Below the pieces are notes generated by a model. It made no database searches. It had not been told where the DNA came from and was given only the letters and a program-made list of their open reading frames with translations. Shown here piece by piece: positions 52,948 through 61,721 of a stretch of 64,000 nucleotides of DNA; the first letter of the stretch is position 1; each line of letters begins with the position of its first letter. Location of the stretch: positions 372,001 to 436,000 of the forward strand of contig PGZZ01000002.1 of the NCBI GenBank assembly GCA_002841545.1. The letters run 5' to 3'. A program made the position numbers and the translations under genes. The stretch comes from Firmicutes bacterium HGW-Firmicutes-16. GTDB lineage: Bacteria > Bacillota > Clostridia > Oscillospirales > Oscillospiraceae.

Positions 52948-54270
52948 TTAAGAATCTGCAACAGCCGCTTGCAAAACAGCGTTTGCGACGGGACCTGCGT
53001 TTGCGAGCCCTCCGCCGCCTCTTTCGACAACGACCGTGAAGGCAAGCGGATATTCGCTATCGTCAAGATAGCCGACGAACCACGCGTTTGAAGTGCCATC
53101 GCCAAGCTCTGCGGTTCCTGTTTTAGCACAGATTTTCAGGTTCGGAAAATTTCCCTGTCCGTAGGCATAGGCCACGTTGTAGGCCATAAGCTCCTGTACC
53201 TTCTGTGCCGTATCGGTCTCCATAAGGCGAGTCGAGGCTGAATGAGAGTTCTTCAGAATTACCGGCTCGTTTGCAACACCGTCATTCGCAATTGCGGAAA
53301 CGAACCTTAACATGGCTATTGGGGATATCAAATCATTATACTGTCCGATACCCATCCAGCTCAGATTGCTGGTTCCGGCTTCTCCTTTTTCGATGTTTCC
53401 CGCTGTGGTATCTATACCGCTGACTGAAAGGCTTTTTAAAAAGCCGTATTTGTCAGCATAGTTAAAGATCGTGTCCGCTCCCAGCTCCTGCGAAATTTCC
53501 GAAAAGGCGCTGTTACAGGAATTCGCAAGCGCCTGCTCAATGGTCTGCTGTCCATGCACACCCGTGCATTTGACAAAATCGCTGCCGAGAGACACCCCAC
53601 CCGCACAGGTGAAGGTTCTAGTGTAAAGGTCTGGGATGTTCTCAATTGCCGCTGAGAGAGTAATAAGTTTGAAAACCGAACCCGGTGTATAAGTTGCGCC
53701 AAGGCAGCGGTTCATATAAACGCCCTCGTAAGCCGGAGTCGATATATCGGGCGGATTGTTCGGGTCATAGGAGGGTGTACTCACCATGCAGAGTATCTCG
53801 CCTGTCTTGTAGTTGGAAACGAGCACGGCACCTTTTCTTCCGGCCAGCGCTTTATAGGCAATTGCGTTCAGGGAGGAATCGACGGACAGCTTAACTTTTC
53901 CGCCTTTTCCCGAAATACTTGCCACTCCGTCAATAAAATCGTAGCCCGCGAGCTTTGAGCTGAAAACGCTTATTGCTCCAGTTCCGACATTCCCTGTGTA
54001 ATCCCCGACAATATGAAAGCAGGATTTACGCACAGTCTCATCGTCCGCATAGGAAAACACTCCTGCATCTGCATGAGCAAGCACAACGCCGTTCCTGTCA
54101 ACAATCGTTCCCGTGTCAAGAACACCCTCGTCATAAACGCTGCTGTTCGCGCGAAGCATTGCCCAATCCTTGCCATTGGCATAAAGACGGATAGCAAAGA
54201 TGCACAGACCGAATACGAGCCCGAGTGCAATCAGCATCGAGAAATACGCTCGATTCTTAATCTTTTTCAT
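52948..54270 (-). CDS. Penicillin-binding protein, monofunctional transpeptidase
   Basis: A 440-residue class B PBP that cross-links peptidoglycan. One membrane anchor (about 8-30), a short N-terminal domain with TGTIVDRNGVVLA, and the transpeptidase with SVFK (nucleophile Ser198), SCN (251-253) and KTG (383-385). It is shorter than typical PBP2 or FtsI (550-700), lacking most of the pedestal; this matches the PbpA-like partner of FtsW/RodA proteins in actinobacterial and clostridial clusters. It overlaps the SEDS gene by 4 bases (ATGA), so polymerase and transpeptidase are made together. Confidence 0.93.
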   Translation of the reverse strand: MKKIKNRAYFSMLIALGLVFGLCIFAIRLYANGKDWAMLRANSSVYDEGVLDTGTIVDRNGVVLAHADAGVFSYADDETVRKSCFHIVGDYTGNVGTGAISVFSSKLAGYDFIDGVASISGKGGKVKLSVDSSLNAIAYKALAGRKGAVLVSNYKTGEILCMVSTPSYDPNNPPDISTPAYEGVYMNRCLGATYTPGSVFKLITLSAAIENIPDLYTRTFTCAGGVSLGSDFVKCTGVHGQQTIEQALANSCNSAFSEISQELGADTIFNYADKYGFLKSLSVSGIDTTAGNIEKGEAGTSNLSWMGIGQYNDLISPIAMLRFVSAIANDGVANEPVILKNSHSASTRLMETDTAQKVQELMAYNVAYAYGQGNFPNLKICAKTGTAELGDGTSNAWFVGYLDDSEYPLAFTVVVERGGGGLANAGPVANAVLQAAVADS

Positions 54271-56123
54271 TTTCTGCGCCCCTTTTTCTCACTGCTTCTG
54301 TCAAAAAAATCGCGCTCTTTATCTTCAATTTCTTCGTCTTCTTCATAGGATTCTTCTAGTTCACGCTCAGCAAACTCGTTCCAATCGTGCATTTTGGACG
54401 GATCCTTCATTATGAAGCTCGCACTTTTACGCGTATCCGTTGCCTTAATGAACGCCAAAAGTGCCCAGCAGGAGATGAGGCTGGAACCTCCCAGCGAGAC
54501 GAATGGGAAGGTAACGCCAGTGAACGGCAGAATATCGAGCGAGCCGAACACATTAAGCCCGAGTTGAACCATCATCATTGAGACAGCGGCGCAGCCAGCG
54601 ATGACATAGAAGGCGGAACGCCCCTGTGAAGCATTGTGAACAGTGTAAGCTGCAAGAATTATAATTGCCGCTACCGCACAGATTGCGATAAGCAAACCGA
54701 GTTCCTCGCTCACCATTCCGAACACAAGGTCTGTATCCGCGGCGACGATATTGTGGAGCCAGCCGTGCCCCGCGCCAAGTCCGAAAAGTCCGCCTGAAGA
54801 CGCCGCCGAAAGCGCTCTCGTCTGCTGAAAACCTGCGCCGTTTACATCCTCCCAGACGCGTCCCCACGTTGCGAAGCGCTGCGCGATATGTGGTTTTATA
54901 CTGAGTGCCAGGAAGCCCGCGAGTCCGGCGCCTGTAACTGCAAGCAAAACAGTCGCAATATTGCCGCTTCGCATGAAGGAAATGACGAGGAAGGTCGCAA
55001 AGAAGACTAACGCCGTTCCGAAATCGCCCATTATTGCGAGCGCTCCGACGCAGACCGCGGAGAACGCGATGAATACAAGCAGGTTTCTGCCTCTGTAGAG
55101 TCTGTCCATAGTTGCGGCACCCGCATAAATGTATACAATTTTTACGAATTCCGAGGGCTGGAACGAAAATCCTGCGATATTGAGCCAGTTTTTGGCACCG
55201 AACATAGTCGAGCCGAAAACAACGTTAATCGCAAGCAGTCCGACAGCGGCGAAAGCCGCAGGTAATATCATGGTCTTGACCCTTTTCAAGTCTCGCAGCC
55301 ATGAACCTAGTATTATGAAAAATACTATTCCCACAAGGAGAAGAAGCACCTGCTTGAGCATATTTCCGGGCGTTGAGCTCGCGCACACCGACATTCCTAT
55401 CGAGCTTAAGAAAAACGCCAGAGCCTCGACCTCGAAGCCCTTCCTGCCGATGGTGCGCATTATAATGAAGTATATCCACATGATTATGCAGAGCGCGATA
55501 AACGAAAGCGCAATCTGCGCCCTGTACTTCTCATCGCAGTAATATAGCTGCTGATACATAAGGAGAAACTGAAAAACCGTTACAAAGCGGAACATGGTTC
55601 CCGGCGCAATCATTTTGCCCGGAGCAGTTCTGCGCTCGGCTATGATGCCGCGCTCTTCCTCGGTAAGGTTAAAGAAGCGGATTTTTGATTTAGCTATGCT
55701 AATAAGGTCTCCGTCCTCGAGCCTTGCGCCCTCTTCAGTGATGATTTTGCCGTTAATCCTAGCTTCGGAGTTATGTCCGATATCGTAGGCTGTCCAGTTA
55801 CCGTACTCGTCACGTATCAGAACAAGCTGCGTTCCCTCCGCGGTTAGTTCATTGACTACAACGTCCGAGGACCGCGCTTTGCCCACGGTGCACTCCCAGT
55901 GGCGGAGCGGAACCCTAGAGCCGTCAGGCAAGTCGAGATAGCCCCAGACTTCCGGCTCGTAGCGTTCGCGGAGCATCGAATAGGCACAGCGCATAAGTAT
56001 CAAGATTGCGGCAATCGGAAGCATGAAACGCGTGAAGTAAACAACGTACGTCAAAAACGGACTGAACGCTCCCGCATCGGATTGCGCAAAAAATCCGTTT
56101 AAGCTTTGAAAAAAGCTCTCCAC
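54267..56123 (-). CDS. SEDS peptidoglycan polymerase (FtsW/RodA) with an N-terminal FHA-like domain
   Basis: A 618-residue membrane protein. After one N-terminal membrane segment, residues about 69-152 read as an FHA domain (WECTVGKARSSDVVV, YDIGHNSEARINGKII, LEDGDLISIAKSKIRFF). Its phosphothreonine pocket is degenerate: Lys for the usual Arg, and no Ser-x-x-His. The SEDS part follows with about ten membrane segments, including NWLNIAGFSFQPSEFVKI, MGDFGTALVFF and GVTFPFVSLGGSS. The tail is acidic then basic. It polymerises lipid II with the PBP encoded next. Start GTG 56123 places GGAGG eight bases upstream; GTG 56132 abuts that site. Confidence 0.9.
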   Translation of the reverse strand: MESFFQSLNGFFAQSDAGAFSPFLTYVVYFTRFMLPIAAILILMRCAYSMLRERYEPEVWGYLDLPDGSRVPLRHWECTVGKARSSDVVVNELTAEGTQLVLIRDEYGNWTAYDIGHNSEARINGKIITEEGARLEDGDLISIAKSKIRFFNLTEEERGIIAERRTAPGKMIAPGTMFRFVTVFQFLLMYQQLYYCDEKYRAQIALSFIALCIIMWIYFIIMRTIGRKGFEVEALAFFLSSIGMSVCASSTPGNMLKQVLLLLVGIVFFIILGSWLRDLKRVKTMILPAAFAAVGLLAINVVFGSTMFGAKNWLNIAGFSFQPSEFVKIVYIYAGAATMDRLYRGRNLLVFIAFSAVCVGALAIMGDFGTALVFFATFLVISFMRSGNIATVLLAVTGAGLAGFLALSIKPHIAQRFATWGRVWEDVNGAGFQQTRALSAASSGGLFGLGAGHGWLHNIVAADTDLVFGMVSEELGLLIAICAVAAIIILAAYTVHNASQGRSAFYVIAGCAAVSMMMVQLGLNVFGSLDILPFTGVTFPFVSLGGSSLISCWALLAFIKATDTRKSASFIMKDPSKMHDWNEFAERELEESYEEDEEIEDKERDFFDRSSEKKGRRK

Positions 56124-56163
56124 CGCTGTCACCTCCGTTTCTATATACTTCCATATTAGCCAA

Positions 56164-56198
56164 ATGGTATAATGACCATCACGCGGTCATTATACCAT
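56164..56198 (-). terminator. 14-bp hairpin between tyrS and the SEDS gene
   Basis: ATGGTATAATGACC (56164-56177) pairs perfectly with GGTCATTATACCAT (56185-56198). On the reverse strand only TTT follows, so it is a weak terminator for tyrS or a protein-binding site before the SEDS gene. Confidence 0.5.
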
Positions 56199-56228
56199 AT
56201 TGTATCATTATTTGAAATGAAAAGTTCG

Positions 56229-57455
56229 TTACTTAAGGATAACCCTGTTATAGCTCTTTTTTCCGCGTTTTATAACTACGCCTTCTCCTGAAAGCTCCTC
56301 ACGCGTGAAGCTCTTGCCGAAATCCTCGACTCTTTCTCCCGCCGCTTCGACTCCGCCCTGCTCGAGTGCACGTCTCGCCTCTGATTTTGAGGGGCAGAGT
56401 CCGCTTTTCACAAGCAGTGATATTATGTCAACCGCTCCGTCGACCAGGTCGGCTTCCGTGAACTCTGTCGTCGGGATATTAGCCATGTCTCCCCCGTTTG
56501 AAAATAGGGCGCGCGCGGCTACCTGTGCTTTTTCTGCTTCTTCCTCGTTGTGGACGAGCTTTGTCAGCTCATAGGCAAGTATCTCCTTAGCCTCGTTGAG
56601 CTTCGCGCCCTCCCATTTGTCCATTTCGTCGATGGTTTCAAGCGGCAGGAAGGTGAGCATACGCAGACATTTCAGCACATCCGCGTCACCGATGTTGCGC
56701 CAGTACTGGTAGAAATCGTAAGGCGAGGTCTTGTTGGGGTCGAGCCAAACCGCACCGGACTGGGTCTTGCCCATCTTCTTGCCCTCGGAGTTCATGAGCA
56801 GAGTAATCGTCATTGCGTGAGAATCCTTGCCAAGCTTCTTGCGGATAAGCTCAGTGCCGCCAAGCATATTGCTCCACTGGTCATCGCCGCCGAACTGAAG
56901 ATTGCAGTCGTAGCGCTTGAATAGCTCATAGAAATCATAGCTTTGCATTATCATGTAGTTGAATTCAAGGAAGGACAGACCCTTCTCCATACGCTGCTTG
57001 TAGCACTCGGCGCGGAGCATGTTGTTGACCGAGAAGCAGGAGCCGAACTCGCGTAGAAAATCGATGTAGTTGAGCTGTGTGAGCCAATCGGCGTTATTCA
57101 CCATTATTGCTTTTCCCTCGGAAAAGTCGATGAATTTGCTCATCTGCTTTTTGAAAATCTCGCCGTTTTGCGCAATAGTCTCGAAAGTCATCATCGTGCG
57201 CAGGTCGCTGCGTCCCGAGGGGTCGCCAATAAGCGTTGTGCCGCCGCCAATCAGCGCTATAGGCTTATTGCCCGCCATCTGCAAACGCTTCATCAGGCAC
57301 AGAGCCATAAAGTGCCCGACATGAAGTGAGTTCGCAGTGGGGTCAAAGCCTATATAAAAAGTTGCCTTTCCGTTATTGACAAGCTCTCTGATTTCATCTT
57401 CATTCGTGACCTGCGCTATAAGACCGCGCGCTTTCAATTCCTCATAGATTCCCAT
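56229..57455 (-). CDS. tyrS: Tyrosyl-tRNA synthetase
   Basis: Charges tRNA-Tyr. The 408-residue class I enzyme has the HIGH-equivalent HVGH in PTANSLHVGHFMALC, tyrosine-site NADWL and QSYDFYELF, GGDDQWSNMLGG, and the KMSKS-equivalent KMGKT. A C-terminal S4-like domain (LVKSGLCPSKSEARRALEQG) binds the tRNA. Start ATG 57455 with AAAGGG upstream; the TTG at 57473 precedes that site. It overlaps the end of the C_GCAxxG_C_C gene by 14 bases. No T-box leader is present. Confidence 0.96.
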   Translation of the reverse strand: MGIYEELKARGLIAQVTNEDEIRELVNNGKATFYIGFDPTANSLHVGHFMALCLMKRLQMAGNKPIALIGGGTTLIGDPSGRSDLRTMMTFETIAQNGEIFKKQMSKFIDFSEGKAIMVNNADWLTQLNYIDFLREFGSCFSVNNMLRAECYKQRMEKGLSFLEFNYMIMQSYDFYELFKRYDCNLQFGGDDQWSNMLGGTELIRKKLGKDSHAMTITLLMNSEGKKMGKTQSGAVWLDPNKTSPYDFYQYWRNIGDADVLKCLRMLTFLPLETIDEMDKWEGAKLNEAKEILAYELTKLVHNEEEAEKAQVAARALFSNGGDMANIPTTEFTEADLVDGAVDIISLLVKSGLCPSKSEARRALEQGGVEAAGERVEDFGKSFTREELSGEGVVIKRGKKSYNRVILK

Positions 57456-57858
57456 TTGTTTTTTCCCTTTCAATTATATCATGTATAAGCTCAATGGCTC
57501 TCGCCATATATTCCTCGCAGCGCGCCTTGCCGTTCGCCTGAAGAAGTTCGACGCAGCGCAGAGTTTCGAATTCTTCCTTGAACCCTGCCGTAAAAGCTTT
57601 TGTAAGTCTCGCAATTTTATCCTTAGCCTCTTTATCGTTGCCGTCATCAAACGGGAAACACAATCCAAGCGTATAAACGCCACCCGAAACCGCTCCGCAG
57701 ACTTCGCCGCTCCGAAGTCCGCCACCGAAACCGCCCATTGCGGCAAGGGCTGTTTTCTCATCAACACCGCTAAGCTCACGGCACAGATAAGCCACAACCT
57801 GCGCACAATTGTAGCCCTTAGAATGGATCTCCGCAACTTTATCTCTGTCAATAGTCAT
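57442..57858 (-). CDS. C_GCAxxG_C_C family protein
   Basis: A 138-residue small protein with the cysteine pattern that names the family: YNCAQVV near residue 17, GGFGGGLRSGEVCGAVSGGV, GLCFPF, then RCVELL and RCEEYM toward the end. Spacing suggests a redox or metal-binding role; no function is established. It overlaps tyrS by 14 bases and lies 19 bases after recN, so it belongs to the downstream part of the dxs-recN run. Confidence 0.85.
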   Translation of the reverse strand: MTIDRDKVAEIHSKGYNCAQVVAYLCRELSGVDEKTALAAMGGFGGGLRSGEVCGAVSGGVYTLGLCFPFDDGNDKEAKDKIARLTKAFTAGFKEEFETLRCVELLQANGKARCEEYMARAIELIHDIIEREKTNGNL

Positions 57859-57877
57859 TAACTTTTGCCACTTTCAT

Positions 57878-59557
57878 TTATTTGTTACTCTTAAATCTTT
57901 CTGCAGCGTCAAGCTGTTCCCCTGCTGAAATCAGAGTGTTTTCTGTTATATTATCTCCGCCGTGAAGCCTTGCGAGTTCGCGAGCTCTGCCCTCGCGGTC
58001 AAGCTCCGTGACGCTCGTATATGTCCTGCCGTCGCGCTCTTCCTTTTCGATAAGGAAATGCGTGTCAGCCATGGCGGCAATCTGCGGCAGATGTGTGACG
58101 CAGAGAACCTGCTTATGTCTTGACAGCTCCGAAAGCTTTTCGCCCACGCGAGATGCGGCAACGCCCGAAACACCGGTGTCAATCTCGTCAAAAACCAAAG
58201 TCTCAAGTTCGTCCTTCTCCGAAAAGACGTTTTTCATCGCAAGCATGATGCGTGAAAGCTCGCCGCCGGATGCTATCCTGCTAATTGGTCCCGGCTTTTC
58301 GCCCTTGTTCGCAGTCATGAGGAATCGAATTGCGTCTCCACCTGTTCCGTCAAAGCCATCCAAGTTGTCTATTGGAGTTATGTCAACCAAGAAGCTGACA
58401 GCGGGCATTGAAAGAGCCTTCAGCTCATCTACTATTCTCTTTTCAAGCTCCTGTGCCGCTCTCCGTCTTGCATCGGTGAGTTTTTTTGCTTCACTTGTTA
58501 CAATCGCCTTTTGCTTTTCGAGCTGGGAAGTGAGTTTTACGAGCCTGTCATCCGAATATTCGATGTCGTCGAGCTGCTTTTTCGATTTTTCTAGCTTCTC
58601 TAAAAGTTCTATCTCTCCCCCGCCGTATTTTTTGGAAAGCTTACGCAGCAACGCCAGTCTCGTTTCAATCCTGTCGTATTCCTCGGGAGAAAAATCAAGA
58701 CCTGACAGAAAATCACGCAGTGTTTCCGCTACGTCGCGTAGCATGAACGAAGCGTCAGTTAGAGTCTTTTCACATTTTGAAAGGTCCGCGCTATATCTTG
58801 CCGCGCGTGCGACATCGGTCTTTGCTCCGTCCGTAAGCGAAACCGCACTCTCGTCTCCGCCATAAAGCGTGCCGTATGCCGAATTTATTGCTTCTGTCAG
58901 CTTCTCGGCGTTATGCAAAAGCTCGCGCCTCTCGGTCAGCTCTTCTTCCTCGCCCTCGCGAAGCTTTGCTTTTTCAAGCTCTTCGACTATCCCTCGCAAT
59001 CTATCGGATAGGCGCTCTTTTTCGGCTTCGTCCATCGACAGTCGTTTAATTTCCTTTCTTATTTCGTGATAACGGTCGTAGGCATTTTTATAATTCTCAA
59101 AAACAGCCCCGTACCCGCCGTAGCTGTCAAGATACTCTCTATGGCGTTCTTCGTCCAGAAGCTGACGTCCATCGTTCTGTCCATGGATATCCAAAAGCAG
59201 CGACGATAGCTCACGCAGCTGTGATGCTGATACCGGCGACCCGCAGACGCGGCAGGAGGATTTCCCGTCCTCCACGATCCTTCGCTGGAGAATGAGTTCG
59301 TCCTCTGTCTCAACACCATTGTCGGTCAGCCATCCGTTCGCTTTCCCGCCTGTAAAAACGGCTGTTGCCAGAGCCTTCTCAGCACCTGTACGTACAAGCT
59401 CACGTGATGTTCTTGCGCCCATCACAGCCAACAGCGCATCTATAATGATGGATTTGCCAGCGCCGGTTTCTCCCGTCAGCACGTTCAGTCCCTTTGAAAA
59501 GCTGATATCCGCGCGTTCGATGACCGCTATATTCTCTATGTGGAGGTCTGAAAGCAT
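57878..59557 (-). CDS. recN: DNA repair protein RecN
   Basis: An SMC-like ATPase acting early in double-strand break repair. The 559 residues have MLSDLHIENIAVIERADISF at the N-terminus, Walker A NVLTGETGAGKSIIIDAL, a long central coiled coil (about 150-370), RIASGGELSRIMLA and Walker B LVFDEIDTGVSG. ATG 59557 follows GGGGGA; the TTG at 59575 lies before it. The recN-argR-nadK-tlyA-dxs order is a conserved Firmicutes block. Confidence 0.96.
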   Translation of the reverse strand: MLSDLHIENIAVIERADISFSKGLNVLTGETGAGKSIIIDALLAVMGARTSRELVRTGAEKALATAVFTGGKANGWLTDNGVETEDELILQRRIVEDGKSSCRVCGSPVSASQLRELSSLLLDIHGQNDGRQLLDEERHREYLDSYGGYGAVFENYKNAYDRYHEIRKEIKRLSMDEAEKERLSDRLRGIVEELEKAKLREGEEEELTERRELLHNAEKLTEAINSAYGTLYGGDESAVSLTDGAKTDVARAARYSADLSKCEKTLTDASFMLRDVAETLRDFLSGLDFSPEEYDRIETRLALLRKLSKKYGGGEIELLEKLEKSKKQLDDIEYSDDRLVKLTSQLEKQKAIVTSEAKKLTDARRRAAQELEKRIVDELKALSMPAVSFLVDITPIDNLDGFDGTGGDAIRFLMTANKGEKPGPISRIASGGELSRIMLAMKNVFSEKDELETLVFDEIDTGVSGVAASRVGEKLSELSRHKQVLCVTHLPQIAAMADTHFLIEKEERDGRTYTSVTELDREGRARELARLHGGDNITENTLISAGEQLDAAERFKSNK

Positions 59558-59587
59558 ATCTTTTCCCCCTGTCAAAAAACCGAAGTT

Positions 59588-60037
59588 TTAAAGGAGCATT
59601 TCGACCTCTCGCTCCAAATTTTCAGCCGCTTCTCTGTCCCTCATCGCGATAAACGCCGTGTCATCTCCGGCAAGCGTACCGATGAGTCCATCGACATCCA
59701 TGCCGTCCAACGCTGCGCACGCAGCGGAAGCGAGCCCCGGCATCGTTTTAATAACCAATATGTTCTGCGCTACTGCGTAAGAGGTGACGCTCTCGCGAAA
59801 GATTTTCTTAAGCCTCAAATCAAAATCCGTGAGCTCCTCGCGCGATCCCGCGATATAGCGATATTTCCCCGCACTGGTGAGTTCCTTCACAAGACGCAGC
59901 TCTTTAATGTCTCTAGAAAGAGTTGCCTGTGTACTTTTGACCCCGCTGGCCATAAGCTCATCGATGAGCTGACTTTGCGTTTCCACGTCCTTTGATGCGA
60001 TGATCTCCAGAATTTTCTCTTGTCTCGCGGACTTCAT
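59588..60037 (-). CDS. argR: Arginine repressor/activator ArgR
   Basis: Arginine-sensing regulator that binds ARG boxes as a hexamer. The 149 residues hold an N-terminal winged helix (QEKILEIIASKDVETQSQLI, STQATLSRDIKELRLVK) and a C-terminal arginine-binding domain (ILVIKTMPGLASAACAALDG, IGTLAGDDTAFIAMRD). The arginine operon at 24.4-34.8 kb, with ARG-box-like sites, is its natural target (inference). It overlaps nadK by 4 bases. Confidence 0.96.
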   Translation of the reverse strand: MKSARQEKILEIIASKDVETQSQLIDELMASGVKSTQATLSRDIKELRLVKELTSAGKYRYIAGSREELTDFDLRLKKIFRESVTSYAVAQNILVIKTMPGLASAACAALDGMDVDGLIGTLAGDDTAFIAMRDREAAENLEREVEMLL

Positions 60038-60906
60038 ATTCTTTCCCCCAATTTCTTAAAAGCGATGTCATAGAAGCTCTTGCCGGGAATGTGCGCCATG
60101 ATCGTGTGATACTGCGACAGCTTAACGTTAAGCTCATCATTTTTTAAAAAAGGTATAAGTTCTCCGCCGTCTATCGAAAGCCAGATGTTTTTCCCTTTGT
60201 TTTCGCCGGTTTTTATCGCGACCACCCTGTCAGGTGCGAGTATCATCGGTCTGACCGTTATCACATGCGCGCAAATTGGGGTTAGCATAATATTCTTCGC
60301 CGTCGGCTCGGCAAGCGCGCCGCCTGCGGCGAGTGAATACGCTGTCGAGCCCGTCGCTGTCGCGACGATTATCCCGTCGCCAGTGTACTCCATAATTTTA
60401 CAGCCGTCGCCGTAGGCTGAAAGCTGTATTGTTGTCGCGGTTCCGCAGACCACGGCCTCGTTCAGCGCGACGTCTGAATATACCACTTTACCATCCCGCC
60501 AAAGTTCGACGTCCAGCATGACTCTGCTAACTGGCGTAAACTGTCCGTTCGCCGCGGGAAGAATCAGCTCCAACTCGTTTCTCTCGAGCTCTGCCATGAA
60601 GCCCTTGTGACCGAGATTGACGCCCAGTATCGGAACTGGATTTTTCACAACGGCTCTCGCTGTTTTAAGTATTGTTCCGTCGCCGCCGAAGCACACGAGC
60701 AGCGACGCATTTTTTGCAGCCTCATCGAGCGGCAGGGTATCCTGCAGCGCGGCCAGTGCGCCTTCGCTCTCTTGTGCGTAGACAGGACTGACAACGACCC
60801 TGTGTCCCTCTTTTATGAGCATTTCCCTAGCCCTGAGCGTCATTTGAAGTCCGATATCCCTTTCCGGGTTCGGACACAGAACGATGTGTTTTTCGGCGTC
60901 AGGCAT
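60034..60906 (-). CDS. nadK: NAD kinase
   Basis: Phosphorylates NAD to NADP. In 290 residues: the GGDG motif in LLVCFGGDGTILKTAR, LGVNLGHKGFMAELER, LNEAVVCG, and ATGSTAYSLAAGGALAEP. The length is typical. It sits 14 bases after tlyA and overlaps argR, so it is co-expressed with isoprenoid, RNA-modification and repair genes as in related bacteria. Confidence 0.96.
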   Translation of the reverse strand: MPDAEKHIVLCPNPERDIGLQMTLRAREMLIKEGHRVVVSPVYAQESEGALAALQDTLPLDEAAKNASLLVCFGGDGTILKTARAVVKNPVPILGVNLGHKGFMAELERNELELILPAANGQFTPVSRVMLDVELWRDGKVVYSDVALNEAVVCGTATTIQLSAYGDGCKIMEYTGDGIIVATATGSTAYSLAAGGALAEPTAKNIMLTPICAHVITVRPMILAPDRVVAIKTGENKGKNIWLSIDGGELIPFLKNDELNVKLSQYHTIMAHIPGKSFYDIAFKKLGERI

Positions 60907-60920
60907 GGCAATTCCCTTTC

Positions 60921-61721
60921 TTACTTTTCAAGCTCGCCGTGTGAGGCTGCAACGACGGCTTCAGGGTCAATTATCGAAGCATCAAAGCTTCCTTTTCTCA
61001 GTATTGCAAGATATTCGATATTGCCCTCGGGTCCTCTGATTGGCGAATACCCAAGTCCGAGCGGTGTGAGACCCGCAGTCGGTGCAAAATCAAGAAACGT
61101 TTGCACAACTTCTATGTGAGTCGATATTTCACGTACGACACCCTTTTTGCCTACCTTCTCACGTCCTGCCTCGAACTGCGGCTTAATAAGACAGATGATA
61201 TAGGCTCCGTCCTTAATGAGTTCCCGAACGACCGGCAGAACAAGCCGAACGGAGATGAACGATAAATCCATAACCGCTAGGTCGGCTTTTTCTCCGAGCA
61301 TTTCGGGTGTGACATATCTGATATTGGTGCGCTCCATGTTGATTACGCGCTCGTCACAGCGCAGACTCCATGCGAGCTGCCCGTAGCCGACATCAACCGC
61401 AAAAACCTTCTTTGCGCCGTTTTTGAGCAGAACGTCGGTGAAGCCGCCGGTCGATGCTCCGCAATCAATGCAAACCAGTTCTTTCGGGTCGAATTTAAAA
61501 ATCTTAAGTGCTTTTTCGAGCTTGAGTCCGCCACGGCTGACATAGGGTACAGCATCGCCTTTGAGCTCTACGACGGAATTCTCATCGAACGACATTCCGG
61601 GCTTATCCATACGCTGGCCGTTCACGAACACAAGCCCCGACATTATCGAGGTTTTTGCCCTCTCACGACTCTCGGTGAGTCCCCTGTCAAAAACGAGCTG
61701 ATCGAGTCTCACTTTTTTCAT
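60921..61721 (-). CDS. tlyA: TlyA family rRNA 2'-O-methyltransferase
   Basis: A 266-residue protein with an S4 domain (1-60: VRLDQLVFDRGLTESRERAK, VFVNGQRMDKPG) and an FtsJ-like methyltransferase (VCIDCGASTGGFTDVLL for SAM binding, LAVMDLSFISVRLVLP, YIICLIKPQFEAGREKVG). TlyA enzymes methylate 16S and 23S rRNA and affect capreomycin sensitivity in mycobacteria; some relatives are called haemolysins for historical reasons. ATGA overlap with dxs. Confidence 0.93.
   Translation of the reverse strand: MKKVRLDQLVFDRGLTESRERAKTSIMSGLVFVNGQRMDKPGMSFDENSVVELKGDAVPYVSRGGLKLEKALKIFKFDPKELVCIDCGASTGGFTDVLLKNGAKKVFAVDVGYGQLAWSLRCDERVINMERTNIRYVTPEMLGEKADLAVMDLSFISVRLVLPVVRELIKDGAYIICLIKPQFEAGREKVGKKGVVREISTHIEVVQTFLDFAPTAGLTPLGLGYSPIRGPEGNIEYLAILRKGSFDASIIDPEAVVAASHGELEK

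Noticed and set aside
57456-57900. T-box leader upstream of tyrS
   Set aside because: The region is coding (C_GCAxxG_C_C protein), and the T-box motif AGGGTGGNACCGCG is not present.
58008-58865. 285-codon forward frame opposite recN
   Set aside because: A Ser-rich shadow of the recN coiled coil; no ribosome site and no domain.
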